Shown here piece after piece: positions 52,407-61,801 of a stretch of 64,000 nt of DNA (position 1 is its first letter; each line of letters starts with the position of its first letter). Source of the DNA: Nocardiopsis potens DSM 45234 (GTDB lineage Bacteria; Actinomycetota; Actinomycetes; Streptosporangiales; Streptosporangiaceae). The stretch lies in the NCBI RefSeq assembly GCF_000341105.1, contig NZ_ANBB01000037.1, positions 124,001 through 188,000 of the forward strand, in the 5' to 3' direction. The position numbers were made by a program, and so were the translations under genes. The notes under the pieces are model-generated. The model did no database searches and was not told the origin of the DNA. It was given only the letters and a program-made list of their open reading frames with translations.

Positions 52407-53735
52407 TCAGTCGGACTTCTTGGCGCCGAACATGATCTCGTCCCAGGAGGGGACGGAGGCCCGGCGGCCCCGCCCCTTCCGCCGGGGCGGCTGGGCGCTG
52501 CCGCCGGCCGCGGCGGCGGGCAGCGGGGTGTCGGCGGCGTGCTCCCCGGCCTCGGCCTGCTCCTCGCGGTGGCGCGGGGCGGAGGCGCCGCCGACCGCGG
52601 GGCGCTCGGGGCGCAGCGGTTCGCGGCGCTCGCGGACCGGCGGGGCCTCGGCCGCCGGAGGCTCGGCGGCGGGTGCGCCGAGGTCCGCGGCGGGGCGCTC
52701 CACCACGGGACGCTCGACGGTCCGCTCCACCGCGGGCCGCTCGGCTGGGCGCTCCTCGGCGGGGGCCCGCTCGGGCTCGGCCCGCCGCTGCTCCGGCTCG
52801 GGGCGGCGGACCGGCCGGCGGGCGGTCTCCGGGGGGAACACGTCGTCGGAGCCGGGCAGGCCGGCGCGCATCCGCTCGGCGGCCGCGCCGGTGCGGCCGC
52901 GCGCCGCGGGGCGCTCGGTCCGCTCCTGCCGCTCGGCGGGCTCGGCCCGCTCGTAGCGCTCCGCCGGCTCGGCGGGTTCGGCGCGGGCGGTCTGCCGGGG
53001 GGCCGGCTCCTGCTGCGGGGGGCGGGGCGCGGCCGGCTCGGCGGGGGCGGTCCGGGGGAGCGGGCCGTCGGCGCGGAGCGGCTCCGGCGGGCCGGTGCGG
53101 CGCGGGACGAACGGGGTGACGGTGGCGCCCATGGGGGCGGCGGGCTCCGCCGCGCCGTCCGCGTCGGGGGAGGAGAAGCGGAGGGCCTCCTCGTCGGAGG
53201 GGGTGACCGTGCGGCGGCGGGGCTCGTAGACCCAGTGGGCCAGGCGCTCCTCGCCGCCGAGCAGGAAGGCGAGCTTGAGCTGCCAGGTGTTGTCCTCGCG
53301 CTTCCAGGAGTCCCAGACCGCGTCGCCGGTCTCCAGCTGGTGCGCGCCGATCCGGTCGGTGACCAGGTCGCCCAGGACCGGGCCGGGGGTGGAGTCGCCG
53401 GGGGAGCGCACCGAGGCGCGCTGCGCCTGCTGCGCCATGTACTCGCGCTCCTGCAGCACAGGGCCCTCGAACCAGCGGACGCGCTCGATGGGGATTCCGG
53501 CGAGCTCGGCGATCGCCTCCGCCGTCTCGCCGGAGCGGATCCGGGCCTGGATTTCCTTTGGGCGCAACGGATTCTCCACTTCGATCTCGTACTGGCCGAG
53601 CCGGGAGAACTGGCCGCGGACGGCGGCGCGGAGTCGGTCGTCGACGGGCAGCGTGAAGCGGGTGCCGCGACCGGCGCTGGCCAGCACCAGGTAGGTGCCG
53701 TCCTCGCTGACGGCCACGAGGCGAAGCTCCTGCAT
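52407..53735 (-). CDS. sepH: Septation protein SepH
   Basis: 442 residues from ATG 53735 (AAAGGGAGGG upstream). The conserved N-terminal DUF3071 domain starts MQELRLVAVSEDGTYLVL and continues GTRFTLPVDDRLRAAVRGQF, NPLRPKEIQARIRSGETAEA and the HTH-like AELAGIPIERVRWFEGPVLQ; the C-terminus after residue 190 is a Pro/Glu/Arg-rich disordered region closed by PSWDEIMFGAKKSD, also typical. SepH binds FtsZ and promotes its assembly in actinobacteria. The neighbourhood (ferrochelatase, inositol phosphatase, CutRS) agrees with the Streptomyces locus as I remember it. Confidence 0.93.
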   Translation of the reverse strand: MQELRLVAVSEDGTYLVLASAGRGTRFTLPVDDRLRAAVRGQFSRLGQYEIEVENPLRPKEIQARIRSGETAEAIAELAGIPIERVRWFEGPVLQEREYMAQQAQRASVRSPGDSTPGPVLGDLVTDRIGAHQLETGDAVWDSWKREDNTWQLKLAFLLGGEERLAHWVYEPRRRTVTPSDEEALRFSSPDADGAAEPAAPMGATVTPFVPRRTGPPEPLRADGPLPRTAPAEPAAPRPPQQEPAPRQTARAEPAEPAERYERAEPAERQERTERPAARGRTGAAAERMRAGLPGSDDVFPPETARRPVRRPEPEQRRAEPERAPAEERPAERPAVERTVERPVVERPAADLGAPAAEPPAAEAPPVRERREPLRPERPAVGGASAPRHREEQAEAGEHAADTPLPAAAAGGSAQPPRRKGRGRRASVPSWDEIMFGAKKSD

Positions 53736-54106
53736 CGCCCTCCCTTTCGCGTCCCCGCCGAGGGTGGGGCCTCGGCCTTCCCCCGCGTTCTCAGTCTCGT
53801 GCGCTCGGCAGTGTTCGGCCAGTACCCCGCGCGGCATGTCCGAACCGCGGCGTGTCGCCGCCGCGGGTGCGCGCCGCCCCGCCGGCCGACCGTACCCGAG
53901 TGCCCATCTTGGCACGGAGGGGGAGGAGGGCGCCGGAGGCGGAGAACGGGTTCCCGGTCCCCTTGCTTCGATGTCCGCCGGTGATGCTATCCGGCGCGGG
54001 CCCGCCCGCCGCAGAGGCCGGGCCGGTGCGTCACCGGTTTCGCCGCGGGCAAGCCGACGCGCCGGGCGACATCGGACGGTGATTCATTTAATGTCCGCCC
54101 TCGACC

Positions 54107-54133
54107 GGAACTGAAACGGAGTTCGCGTAGGTT
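54107..54133 (+). promoter_or_regulatory. Possible SigR/ECF-like promoter in a 494-bp intergenic region
   Basis: GGAAC (54107-54111), 19 bp, GTT (54131-54133), close to the GGAAT-N18/19-GTT pattern of redox-stress sigma factors; an overlapping TAGGTT (54128-54133) could instead be a -10 for the main sigma factor. The rest of 53736-54229 shows an AT-richer patch near 54080-54092 and no gene. Confidence 0.35.
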
Positions 54134-54229
54134 GTCCCGTTATGGGGTTGTTATGGCCGGAGGTCATGGCGGCCCCGCGACGTCATGTACGGGGGATCCA
54201 CTGCGCCGCGAGGCGTACGAGGGGGGAGG

Positions 54230-55261
54230 ATGTCCGGTCTCGAAGAGGACATGGAGCACAAGGCCGCGCACCGGCGCGGCACGGGGGACGCCGGGGAGGG
54301 CGGGCAGGAGGAGGAGAAGAAGAGGATCAACCTGAGCGCGCCCCAGGTGATCGCGGGCGGCGTCGCGACGCTGACCGCGGCGACGGCCGCGTCCTACCTC
54401 GGGGTCTACGGGACGATCATCGGCGCCGCGGCGATGAGCGTGATGAGCACCGCGGGAACCGCCGTGACCCAGCACTTCCTGGAGCGCAGCCGGGACAAGG
54501 CCAAGGAGGTCGTGGGGGCCGGGTTCACCGCGGTGCACCGCGCCGACCCGGTCGGCCCGGCCGCAAAGGCCGGTTCCGGCCGCGACCCGGAGGCGACGGC
54601 GGTGTTCGGCTCCGCCGGGGCGGCCGACGCCACCCGGGCCATGCCCGCCTTCGGCGACCCGCCGGGGGGCGACGGCGGGCAGGAGCAGGAGGAGGAGCCG
54701 CGCACCTGGTGGCAGCGGTACCGGATGCTGATCCTTCCCGCGGCGGTGGTCTTCGCCGTCGTGATGCTGGTGATCCTGGCCTTCGAGCTGTTCACCGGCC
54801 GCAGCCTCTCCGCCACCGTGCACGGCGAGGACGGCTCCTCCCGGCCCTCCCTGCTGGGCGGCGCCTCGCAGAGCCAGGAGGTGCAGGAGGAGGACCCGGA
54901 CGCCGAGACCGCCCCGGGCACCGGTGAGGACGGCGGGACCGCGCCGCAGGACGGTGCGACCACCGGCCCGGAGACCGGCGGCCAGGGGCGGCAGACCGAC
55001 CCCGGGACCGGGACCGACCCCGGCACCGGCGGCGGGCAGCAGACCCCCGACCCGGGCACCGGCGGCACCGGGGGCTCCGGGGAGACCGGCGGCACCGGCG
55101 GCGAGCAGGACCAGGAGGGCGCCGGCGGCACCGAAGGCACCGGCGAAGAGGGCACCGGCGGCACCGGCGGCGGTGGCACCGGCGGTCAGGACCCGGGGCA
55201 GCAGGCGCCGCAGGACGGCACCGGCGGCGCACCGTACTCCCAGGACCTGGGGACCGGCTGA
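54230..55261 (+). CDS. Membrane protein with Gly/Thr-rich tail, unknown
   Basis: 343 residues if started at ATG 54230, directly behind GGGGGGAGG; ATG 54251 is an alternative. Charged N-terminus (KAAHRRGTGDAGEGGQEEEK), a hydrophobic double segment (VIAGGVATLTAATAASYLGV, TIIGAAAMSVMSTAGTAVTQ, about 37-80), a second span at about 162-185 (MLILPAAVVFAVVMLVILAF), then a low-complexity tail of GTGG, PGTG and GQQ repeats. The tail is probably extracytoplasmic and could interact with the cell wall. Family recalled only as an actinobacterial hypothetical. Confidence 0.65.
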   Translation: MSGLEEDMEHKAAHRRGTGDAGEGGQEEEKKRINLSAPQVIAGGVATLTAATAASYLGVYGTIIGAAAMSVMSTAGTAVTQHFLERSRDKAKEVVGAGFTAVHRADPVGPAAKAGSGRDPEATAVFGSAGAADATRAMPAFGDPPGGDGGQEQEEEPRTWWQRYRMLILPAAVVFAVVMLVILAFELFTGRSLSATVHGEDGSSRPSLLGGASQSQEVQEEDPDAETAPGTGEDGGTAPQDGATTGPETGGQGRQTDPGTGTDPGTGGGQQTPDPGTGGTGGSGETGGTGGEQDQEGAGGTEGTGEEGTGGTGGGGTGGQDPGQQAPQDGTGGAPYSQDLGTG

Positions 55262-55295
55262 CCCCGGCCGGGGCCCGCAGCGGGCAGAGGCGACG

Positions 55296-55381
55296 GGGAG
55301 GGCCCGGCCGCGCGGCCGGGCCCTCCCGCGTCCCGCCCCCGACGGCCGGGCCCCGCCGGAGCGCTCCGGCAGGGCCCGGCC
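55296..55381. terminator. Two back-to-back hairpins between convergent genes
   Basis: First: GGGAGGGCCCGGCCG (55296-55310) / CGGCCGGGCCCTCCC (55313-55327). Second: GGCCGGGCCC (55344-55353) / GGGCCCGGCC (55372-55381) enclosing CCGGAGCGCTCCGG. They should block transcription from both sides. Confidence 0.7.
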
Positions 55382-55400
55382 GAACGGGAGAAGGCGGACC

Positions 55401-56702
55401 TCAGGGGCCGAAGACGCGCCCGGTGTAGGCGTTGGCGAACCTGCGCTCCGGGTCCACCCGGTCCCGGACCGCCATCGCGTCGGCGAAGCGCGGGTAGACC
55501 CGCTCCAGGTAGGACCGGTCCCGGGTGTGCATCTTCCCCCAGTGCGGGCGGCCCTCCACCGAGGTGAACACCGCCTCGGCGTCGGCGAAGAACCGCTCGT
55601 AGGGGGCGCCCTGGTAGACGTGCACCGCCACGTAGGCGGTCGGCCGGCCGTAGGCGGTGGACAGCCACACGTCGTCCGCCGGGGCGAAGCGGACCTCCAC
55701 CGGGAAGCTGATCCGGTGGTCGCCGCGGTCGGTGACGGCGCGCAGCTCGCGCAGGACCGCCGGCAGCTCCTCGGCCGGAACGGCGTACTCCATCTCCACG
55801 AACCGCACCCGCCGGGGCGACGCGAACACCCGGTGCGAGGCGTCGGTGTAGTCGCGCGCGGACAGCGCCCGGGCACTGACCTGATTGATCGCCGGGATCG
55901 CCGCGGGGGCCCGGCGGGCCAGCCGGTTCACCCGGTCGAACACCGAGTTGGACAGGAACTCGTCGTCCAGCCAGGCCTTGAACGGGGTCAGCGGCCGGGC
56001 CGGGCCCGGCACCCGGTTGTTCCGCTTGGTGCTGGTCAGCCCGGTGTGCGGGAACCAGAAGAACTCGAAGTGCTCGTTGCCGGCGCGCAGCTCCGGAAGG
56101 CGCTCCAGCACCTCGTCCAGGCGCATCGGCTCCTCGCGGGCGTGCAGCAGGAACGCCGGCTCGACCGCCATGGTGAAGGCGGTGACCACGCCGAACGCGC
56201 CGAGGCCGACCCGGGCGGCGTGGAACAGGTCGGGATCGCTCTGCGCGGAGCAGGAGACGACCTCCCCCTCGGCGGTGACCAGCTCCATCCCCACCACCTG
56301 GGAGGCGAGCCCGCCGGCGTCGCGGCCGGTGCCGTGCGTCCCGGTCTGGATCGCCCCGGCCATCGTCTGCACCGCGATGTCGCCCATGTTGGCCAGCGCG
56401 GCGCCGGAGCGGTGCAGCGCGTCGTTGAGGTCGCAGAGCGGCATGCCCGCCTCGACCTCGGCGGTGCCCGCGGCCAGGTCGACCGAGCGGAGCCGGGTCA
56501 GCGAGGTGGGCAGCAGCATCATGCCGTCGGTGACGGCGGCGTCGGTGAAGGAGTGCCCCGACCCGACCATCCGCACCGGCAGGTCCTGCTGCGCGGCGGC
56601 GCGAACCGCGTCGGCGGCCTCGGCCGCTCCGTTGGGGGTCGCGGTCGTCCGGGGCCGGGCCCGGTACGTGTCGGCCCATGTGCGCCACAACACATTCGTC
56701 AT
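55401..56702 (-). CDS. Sugar-1,4-lactone oxidase (ALO/GULO family)
   Basis: 433 residues from ATG 56702; -10 TAACCT (56716-56711) lies 8 nt upstream, suggesting a leaderless message (GTG 56729 in frame is less likely). VAO-type FAD domain with VRMVGSGHSFTD (about 43-54), whose His is the expected covalent FAD attachment site, VEAGMPLCDLNDALHRSG, IQTGTHGTGRDAGGLASQVV and GLGAFGVVTAFTM; C-terminal ALO domain with FEFFWFPHT, FPVEVRFAPADD, RPHWGKMHTRD and the final DPERRFANAYTGRVFG. Oxidises aldonolactones such as D-arabinono- or L-gulono-1,4-lactone to enediol lactones with O2. Confidence 0.9.
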   Translation of the reverse strand: MTNVLWRTWADTYRARPRTTATPNGAAEAADAVRAAAQQDLPVRMVGSGHSFTDAAVTDGMMLLPTSLTRLRSVDLAAGTAEVEAGMPLCDLNDALHRSGAALANMGDIAVQTMAGAIQTGTHGTGRDAGGLASQVVGMELVTAEGEVVSCSAQSDPDLFHAARVGLGAFGVVTAFTMAVEPAFLLHAREEPMRLDEVLERLPELRAGNEHFEFFWFPHTGLTSTKRNNRVPGPARPLTPFKAWLDDEFLSNSVFDRVNRLARRAPAAIPAINQVSARALSARDYTDASHRVFASPRRVRFVEMEYAVPAEELPAVLRELRAVTDRGDHRISFPVEVRFAPADDVWLSTAYGRPTAYVAVHVYQGAPYERFFADAEAVFTSVEGRPHWGKMHTRDRSYLERVYPRFADAMAVRDRVDPERRFANAYTGRVFGP

Positions 56703-56820
56703 GCCCCGGGAGGTTACTCCAGAGTTCACCGCGGGCCGGGGCGGGGTGCCCGGGAGCCGGAGAGCAGGGTGGCGACGCTAACCCGGGGGATGTCGGGAAC
56801 CGCGCCGATCAGCTGGTTAC

Positions 56821-57861
56821 ATGGATTCCATGAGGCCCTATGACGCTTTCCTTCTGATCTCCTTCGGCGGTCCGGAGGCCGAGGACGACGTGATCCCGTT
56901 CCTGGAGAACGTCACCCGCGGCCGGGGGATCCCGCGGGAGCGGCTCGCCGAGGTCGGCGAGCACTACTTCCTGTTCGGCGGGGTCAGCCCGATCAACGGG
57001 CAGTGCCGCGACCTGCTCGCCTCGATCCGCGCCGACTTCACCGAGCACGACGTGGACCTGCCCGTCTACTGGGGCAACCGGTTCTGGGCGCCGATGCTGA
57101 CCGACACGGTGCGCAAGATGGCCGAGGACGGGGTGCGCCGAGCCGTCGCCCTGTCCACCTCCGCCTACAGCAACTACTCCAGCCACCGCGCCTACCTGGA
57201 CGACATCGCGCGGGCGCGCGCCGAGGTCGGCCCCGACGCCCCCGAGATCGAGCTGATCCGCCCCTTCTTCGACCACCCCGGCTTCATCGGCCCGCTGGTC
57301 GACCACACCGCCCAGGCGCTGGAGCGGCTGCCCGAGGACAAGCGGGCCGGCGCCCGGCTGCTGTTCTCCGCGCACTCGGTGCCCACCGCGATGGCCGACG
57401 CCAGCGGCGCCCCGGAGCAGGGCTACGGCCCCGGCGGCGCCTACGTCGCCCAGCTGGAGGAGGTGGCCCGGCTGGTCGCCGAGCGGGTCGGCGGCGACCG
57501 CCCGTACGACCTCGTCTACCAGAGCCGCAGCGGGCCGCCCAGCCAGCCGTGGCTGGAGCCGGACATCAACGACCGGCTGGAGGAGCTGGCCGAAGAGGGC
57601 ACCGAGGCCGTGGTCGTGGTCCCCTACGGCTTCGTCTCCGACCACATGGAGGTCAAGTACGACCTGGACAACGAGGCGCGCCAGACCGCGGAGAAGCTCG
57701 GCCTGGCGTTCGAGCGCGCGCTCTCCCCGGGCACCCACCCGGCCTTCGTCCGGATGGTGCGCGAGCTCGTCGCCGAGCGGGCCCAGGGCGCCGAGCGGGT
57801 CGGCCTGGGCACCCTCCCGGGCTGCCCGGAGGGCTCGGCCGACTGCTGCGCGCAGCGCTGA
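56821..57861 (+). CDS. hemH: Ferrochelatase (coproporphyrin type in actinobacteria)
   Basis: 346 residues from ATG 56821 (ATG 56830 is a close alternative). Inserts iron into coproporphyrin III or protoporphyrin in haem synthesis. Motifs: LLISFGGPEAEDDVIPFLEN, FGGVSPINGQCRDLL, VYWGNRFWAPMLTDTV, LFSAHSVPTAM (the catalytic His), YQSRSGPPSQPWLEPDI and VVPYGFVSDHMEVKYDLDNE. The C-terminus LPGCPEGSADCCAQR carries three Cys, consistent with the iron-sulphur cluster found in actinobacterial enzymes. Which porphyrin is used is inferred from phylum only. Confidence 0.94.
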   Translation: MDSMRPYDAFLLISFGGPEAEDDVIPFLENVTRGRGIPRERLAEVGEHYFLFGGVSPINGQCRDLLASIRADFTEHDVDLPVYWGNRFWAPMLTDTVRKMAEDGVRRAVALSTSAYSNYSSHRAYLDDIARARAEVGPDAPEIELIRPFFDHPGFIGPLVDHTAQALERLPEDKRAGARLLFSAHSVPTAMADASGAPEQGYGPGGAYVAQLEEVARLVAERVGGDRPYDLVYQSRSGPPSQPWLEPDINDRLEELAEEGTEAVVVVPYGFVSDHMEVKYDLDNEARQTAEKLGLAFERALSPGTHPAFVRMVRELVAERAQGAERVGLGTLPGCPEGSADCCAQR

Positions 57862-58175
57862 TCCCGCCCTCGTCCGCCACCACCCTCAAAGGAGGCCCTC
57901 AGGGCCGCCGGCCGGCCCGGCCCGTCGCCCGCCGCCGTCCTCGGAGGGGGCGCTTCGGGCCGCAGCCGGTCTCGGCCCGGGGCGCCTCGCCCCCGGCCGC
58001 ACCCCGGCCCGGGGCGGGGCGCGCCGCTCTTCCTTCCCTGTATCCTCCCCGCTCCTCACTCCCCCTGCGGACCGGCCGCCGAGCGCTGTGCACAGGGGCC
58101 TCCCGGCCCCTTCCGCGGTTCCGCATTCCGGATAGGGTCGGACCGGACCGTCCGCAGGGATACGGGAGGAAACAC
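57862..58175. other. Intergenic region before the S9 peptidase gene
   Basis: 314 bp, no gene. A short palindrome GGCCCTCAGGGCC near 57895-57907 could act as a weak barrier after hemH. A candidate -10 TAGGGT (58134-58139) lies before the S9 gene, whose ribosome site GGGAGGA follows at 58164. Nothing else seen. Confidence 0.5.
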
Positions 58176-60206
58176 ATGGTTCGTTCCTGGTTCGAGCTCT
58201 CCGACTACGTCACGCTGCGGCGGGTGGGCGGCTTGCGGCTCTCCCCGGACGGCGCCCGGCTGGTCGCCCCGGTCAGCGAGCTCAAGCCGGACGGCAAGTC
58301 CTACGGGACCTCGCTGTGGGAGATCGACCCCTCCGGGGCCGCCGAGCCGCGCCGGCTGACCCGCTCCGCCGAGGGCGAGGGCGCCCCGGAGTTCCTGCCC
58401 GACGGCTCCCTGCTGTTCGTCTCCAAGCGCCCCGACCCCACCGCGGAGCCGGGCGACGCCGCCGCGGACAAGCCCGCGCTGTGGCTGCTGCCGGCCGGCG
58501 GCGGCGAGGCCCGCCGGGTCGCCTCCCGGCCGGGCGGCATCTCCTCGGTCGCGGCCGCCCGCGACGCCGGCACGGTGCTGTTCACCGCCGAGGCGATGCC
58601 CGGCACCTCCGGGGCCGAGGCCGACGCCGAGGCGCGCAAGGCCCGCGAGGACGCCGGGGTGACCGCGATCCTGCACGAGACCGCCCCGATCCGCTACTGG
58701 GACCACGACCTGGGCCCGGCCGAGCCCCGGCTGTTCGCCGCGGCCCCGCCCGAGGACGCCTCCGCCCCGCTCGGCGAACCCCGCGACCTGACCCCGGAGC
58801 CCGGCGCCGGGCTCCGCTTCTCCTCTCCTGCCGTCACCCCCGACGGCCGCACCGCCGTCGCCGAGTGGAGCGTGATGGGCGCCCGCGGCCGCCGGCACTC
58901 CGCCCTGGTCGCGCTGGACACCGCCACCGGTGAGCGGCGCACCCTGGCCGAGGACCCGGAGTACGACTTCTCCTCCCCGCGGATCTCGCCGGACGGCCGC
59001 ACCGTCGCGGTGATCCGCTCCTACGACGGCGAGCCCGGCACCGAGCCGCGCAGCGCCGCGCTGGTCCTGATCGACCTGGAGACCGGTGAGCGGCGCGACC
59101 CGATCCCCGGCTCGGAGGCCTGGCCGCGAGAGTTCGCCTGGGCGCCCGACTCCGCGGCGCTGTACTTCACCGCCGACGACGCGGGCCGCGCCCCGGTCTT
59201 CCGCCTCGACCCGGCCACCGCGGAGGTCACCCGGCTCACCGGCGACGACGGCGCCTACAGCGCGCTGCAGCCGGCGCCGGACGGCACCGCGCTGTACGCG
59301 CTGCGCGACTCCTGGGACGAGCCGCCCACGCCGGTGCGGCTCGACCCCGCCGCCGAGGGTGCCGAACCGGTCCGGCTGCCCGCCCCCGACCTGCCCCTCG
59401 ACCCGCCCGGGCGGCTCACCGAGGTGCACGCCACCGCCGACGACGGCACCCCGATCCGCTCCTGGCTGGTGCTGCCGGCCGAGGCCTCGGCGGAGTCCCC
59501 GGCCCCGCTGCTGCTCTGGGTGCACGGCGGCCCCTACGCGAGCTTCAACGGCTGGTCCTGGCGGTGGAACCCGTGGCTGATGGCGGCGCGCGGCTACGCG
59601 GTGCTGCTGCCCGACCCGGCGCTGTCCACCGGCTACGGCCAGGACATGCTCCGCCGGGCCTGGAGCACCTGGGGGCCGCGGGTCTTCGCCGACGTGATGG
59701 CGGCCACCGACGCCGCGATCGCCCGGGACGACATCGACGGCACCCGCACCGCCATGATGGGCGGCTCCTTCGGCGGCTACATGGCCAACTGGATCGCCGG
59801 GCACACCGACCGGTTCAAGGCGATCGTCACGCACGCCTCGCTGTGGAACCTGGAGGCCTTCGTCGGCGCCACCGACGTGCCGCCCGCCTGGGCGGCGGAG
59901 TTCGGCCACCCGGACACCTCGCCGGAGCGCTACCGGGCGGCGTCCCCGCACCGCGGCGCCGACGACATCCGCACCCCGATGCTGGTGGTGCACGGGGACA
60001 AGGACTACCGGGTGCCGATCGGCGAGGGCCTGAGCCTCTGGTGGGACCTGGTGCGCCGGGAGGTGGACGCCAAGTTCCTCTACTACCCGGACGAGAACCA
60101 CTGGGTGCTGCGGCCGGGCAACATCAAGGTCTGGTACGAGACGATCTGGGCCTTCCTCGACCACCACGTGCTCGGCAAGGAGTGGCGCCGCCCGGAACTG
60201 CTGTGA
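58176..60206 (+). CDS. S9 family prolyl-oligopeptidase-like serine peptidase
   Basis: 676 residues from ATG 58176, GGGAGGA 6 nt upstream. No signal peptide. The N-terminal 400 residues form a beta-propeller with repeated SPDG-type blades (LRLSPDGARLVAPVSELKPD, SSPAVTPDGRTAVAEWSVMG, FSSPRISPDGRTVAVI). The C-terminal alpha/beta-hydrolase has LLLWVHGGPYASFNGWSWRW, nucleophile Ser531 in GGSFGGYMAN, Asp610 in HGDKDYRVP and His642 in DENHWVL, a complete triad. Cytosolic acylaminoacyl- or oligopeptidase; substrate not resolvable. Its stop is 39 bp before the inositol-phosphatase-family gene. Confidence 0.93.
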   Translation: MVRSWFELSDYVTLRRVGGLRLSPDGARLVAPVSELKPDGKSYGTSLWEIDPSGAAEPRRLTRSAEGEGAPEFLPDGSLLFVSKRPDPTAEPGDAAADKPALWLLPAGGGEARRVASRPGGISSVAAARDAGTVLFTAEAMPGTSGAEADAEARKAREDAGVTAILHETAPIRYWDHDLGPAEPRLFAAAPPEDASAPLGEPRDLTPEPGAGLRFSSPAVTPDGRTAVAEWSVMGARGRRHSALVALDTATGERRTLAEDPEYDFSSPRISPDGRTVAVIRSYDGEPGTEPRSAALVLIDLETGERRDPIPGSEAWPREFAWAPDSAALYFTADDAGRAPVFRLDPATAEVTRLTGDDGAYSALQPAPDGTALYALRDSWDEPPTPVRLDPAAEGAEPVRLPAPDLPLDPPGRLTEVHATADDGTPIRSWLVLPAEASAESPAPLLLWVHGGPYASFNGWSWRWNPWLMAARGYAVLLPDPALSTGYGQDMLRRAWSTWGPRVFADVMAATDAAIARDDIDGTRTAMMGGSFGGYMANWIAGHTDRFKAIVTHASLWNLEAFVGATDVPPAWAAEFGHPDTSPERYRAASPHRGADDIRTPMLVVHGDKDYRVPIGEGLSLWWDLVRREVDAKFLYYPDENHWVLRPGNIKVWYETIWAFLDHHVLGKEWRRPELL

Positions 60207-60245
60207 CGGGCGGAAGCGGACCGATCAGGGGGGAGAACGGAGACG

Positions 60246-61100
60246 ATGGCGACGACGGGCGGCGGTGCCGCGGAGGGCGTCGAGGAGCGGCGGGCCCTGG
60301 CCGAACTGGCCGCGGGGATCGCCCGGGAGGCGGGCGCACTGGCCGCCGAGGGGCAGGAGGGCATCGGGGTGCTCGCCACCAAGAGCACCCCGACCGACGT
60401 GGTCACCGCCATGGACCGGAGCTCCGAGGAGCTCATCCGGGAGCGGCTGCTCTCCGCCCGCCCGGGCGACGCGGTCCTCGGTGAAGAGGGCGGCGAGGAC
60501 GCGGGCGCCGGCGGGGCCGGCCGGGTGCGGTGGATCGTCGACCCGATCGACGGCACCGTGAACTACCTGTACGGGCGCGAGGAGTGGGCGGTCAGCATCG
60601 CCGCGGAGGTCGACGGGCGGGTGGTGGCCGGTGCGGTCGCGGTGCCGCGCCGCGACCAGGTCTACACGGCGGTGCTGGGCGGCGGCTCGTTCCTGGACGG
60701 GCGGCCGCTGCACGCGCCCAAGCCGCCGCCGCTGGAGTTCGCGCTGGTCGCGACGGGGTTCGGCTACGACCCCCGGCGCCGGGCCCAGCAGGCCGAGGTG
60801 CTGCGCACCGTGCTGCCCCGGGTGCGGGACATCCGCCGCAACGGGTCGGCCGCGGTGGACCTGTGCTCGCTGGCGCAGGGCCGGGCCGACTGCTACTACG
60901 AGCGCGGGCTCAACCACTGGGACTGGGCGGCCGGGGCGCTGGTGGCCCAGGAGGCGGGGGTTCTGGTGGGCGGCCTGCGCGGGGCGCCGGCCAACCCCGA
61001 CCTCACCATCGCCGCAGGGCCGGGCCTCTTCGAGGAGCTGCACGACCTGCTGGAGCCGCTGGCCGCGGACACCGACGGGCCCGGTCCCGGGGAGGGCTGA
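60246..61100 (+). CDS. Inositol monophosphatase family protein
   Basis: 284 residues from ATG 60246 with GGGGAG upstream. Metal-dependent phosphatase: VLGEEGGED (Glu ligand), IVDPIDGTVNYLYGREEWAV (Asp-x-Ile-Asp-Gly-Thr/Ser motif, about 97-116), then RNGSAAVDLCSLAQGRADCY and HWDWAAGALVAQEAG (third Asp). The key catalytic residues are present. The actual substrate (inositol phosphate, a sugar bisphosphate or another) is not determined by these motifs. A 16-bp terminator follows. Confidence 0.92.
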   Translation: MATTGGGAAEGVEERRALAELAAGIAREAGALAAEGQEGIGVLATKSTPTDVVTAMDRSSEELIRERLLSARPGDAVLGEEGGEDAGAGGAGRVRWIVDPIDGTVNYLYGREEWAVSIAAEVDGRVVAGAVAVPRRDQVYTAVLGGGSFLDGRPLHAPKPPPLEFALVATGFGYDPRRRAQQAEVLRTVLPRVRDIRRNGSAAVDLCSLAQGRADCYYERGLNHWDWAAGALVAQEAGVLVGGLRGAPANPDLTIAAGPGLFEELHDLLEPLAADTDGPGPGEG

Positions 61101-61123
61101 GCGGCGCCCGCCGGGAACGCGAA

Positions 61124-61162
61124 GGCGGCCGGCCCGGAGCACCGCGCTCCGGGCCGGCCGCC
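61124..61162. terminator. Terminator between the inositol-phosphatase gene and a small gene
   Basis: Perfect 16-bp stem GGCGGCCGGCCCGGAG (61124-61139) / CTCCGGGCCGGCCGCC (61147-61162), 7-nt loop, between convergent genes. Confidence 0.75.
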
Positions 61163-61172
61163 CCGGTGAAGG

Positions 61173-61340
61173 TCAAACGCAGCCGGCGTCCACCCCGTTG
61201 CGGGCGGCGATGCGCTTCAGATCCTCGAGTTCGGAGGCGTGCATGTCGGCCAGGAAGTCGTCTCCTGCGGCCCGGGCCGCCTGGAGCGACGTGTAGGTTT
61301 CCGTGATACGGACATTGATCTCCGCGAGGAACTCGCCCAT
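61173..61340 (-). CDS. 55-residue soluble helical protein
   Basis: ATG 61340 with GAGGTG 4 nt upstream. MGEFLAEINVRITETYTSLQ then an alpha-helical stretch (ARAAGDDFLADMHASELEDL) and a short tail with GVDAGCV. Composition (Ile, Thr, Tyr, Asn content) is that of a real gene. Function unknown. It is divergent from the structured region upstream of the response regulator. Confidence 0.65.
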   Translation of the reverse strand: MGEFLAEINVRITETYTSLQAARAAGDDFLADMHASELEDLKRIAARNGVDAGCV

Positions 61341-61801
61341 TTTCACCTCACTCGGAACATCCCCCGCGCGCATGCGCGGGCCTGATCGGTCGCCTGCTGT
61401 CACGACGCTGTGACGCTGTGGATCGCTCCCGGGCAGGTCGGACCCGGTCGCTTCGGCGCTGGGACGGGCGTCCCGCGTCGTTCGGGGATCGCGGGCGCCC
61501 ACGGGTCCAAGCCATACCCACCCCTCCTGCGGCCCGAAACGCGCCCGAAGGGACGTGATCGATCCGTGATGGAGGGTGTCGGTGGCCGACCGGTGCGGTC
61601 CGCTCTCTCCCCGGTCATGATCCCAGTGCCGCGCCGGTTCGGACCGCCGGGGCCCGTTTTTTCGATGCTCCCGGTATCGTTGCTGGTCGTAGCGGGTATG
61701 ACGGAGAGCGGAGCGGACCGGCTCCCCGGTGGGCTACACCACATCCACCAGAACGCGCCAGTGCTTACCGGTTTCTTATCCTGGATGTGTCAGATTCGAG
61801 A

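Noticed and set aside
57003-58175. N-terminal extension of the S9 peptidase through the ferrochelatase gene
   Set aside because: Different frame from hemH, Arg/Pro-rich, and ATG 58176 has a good ribosome site and family-like N-terminus.
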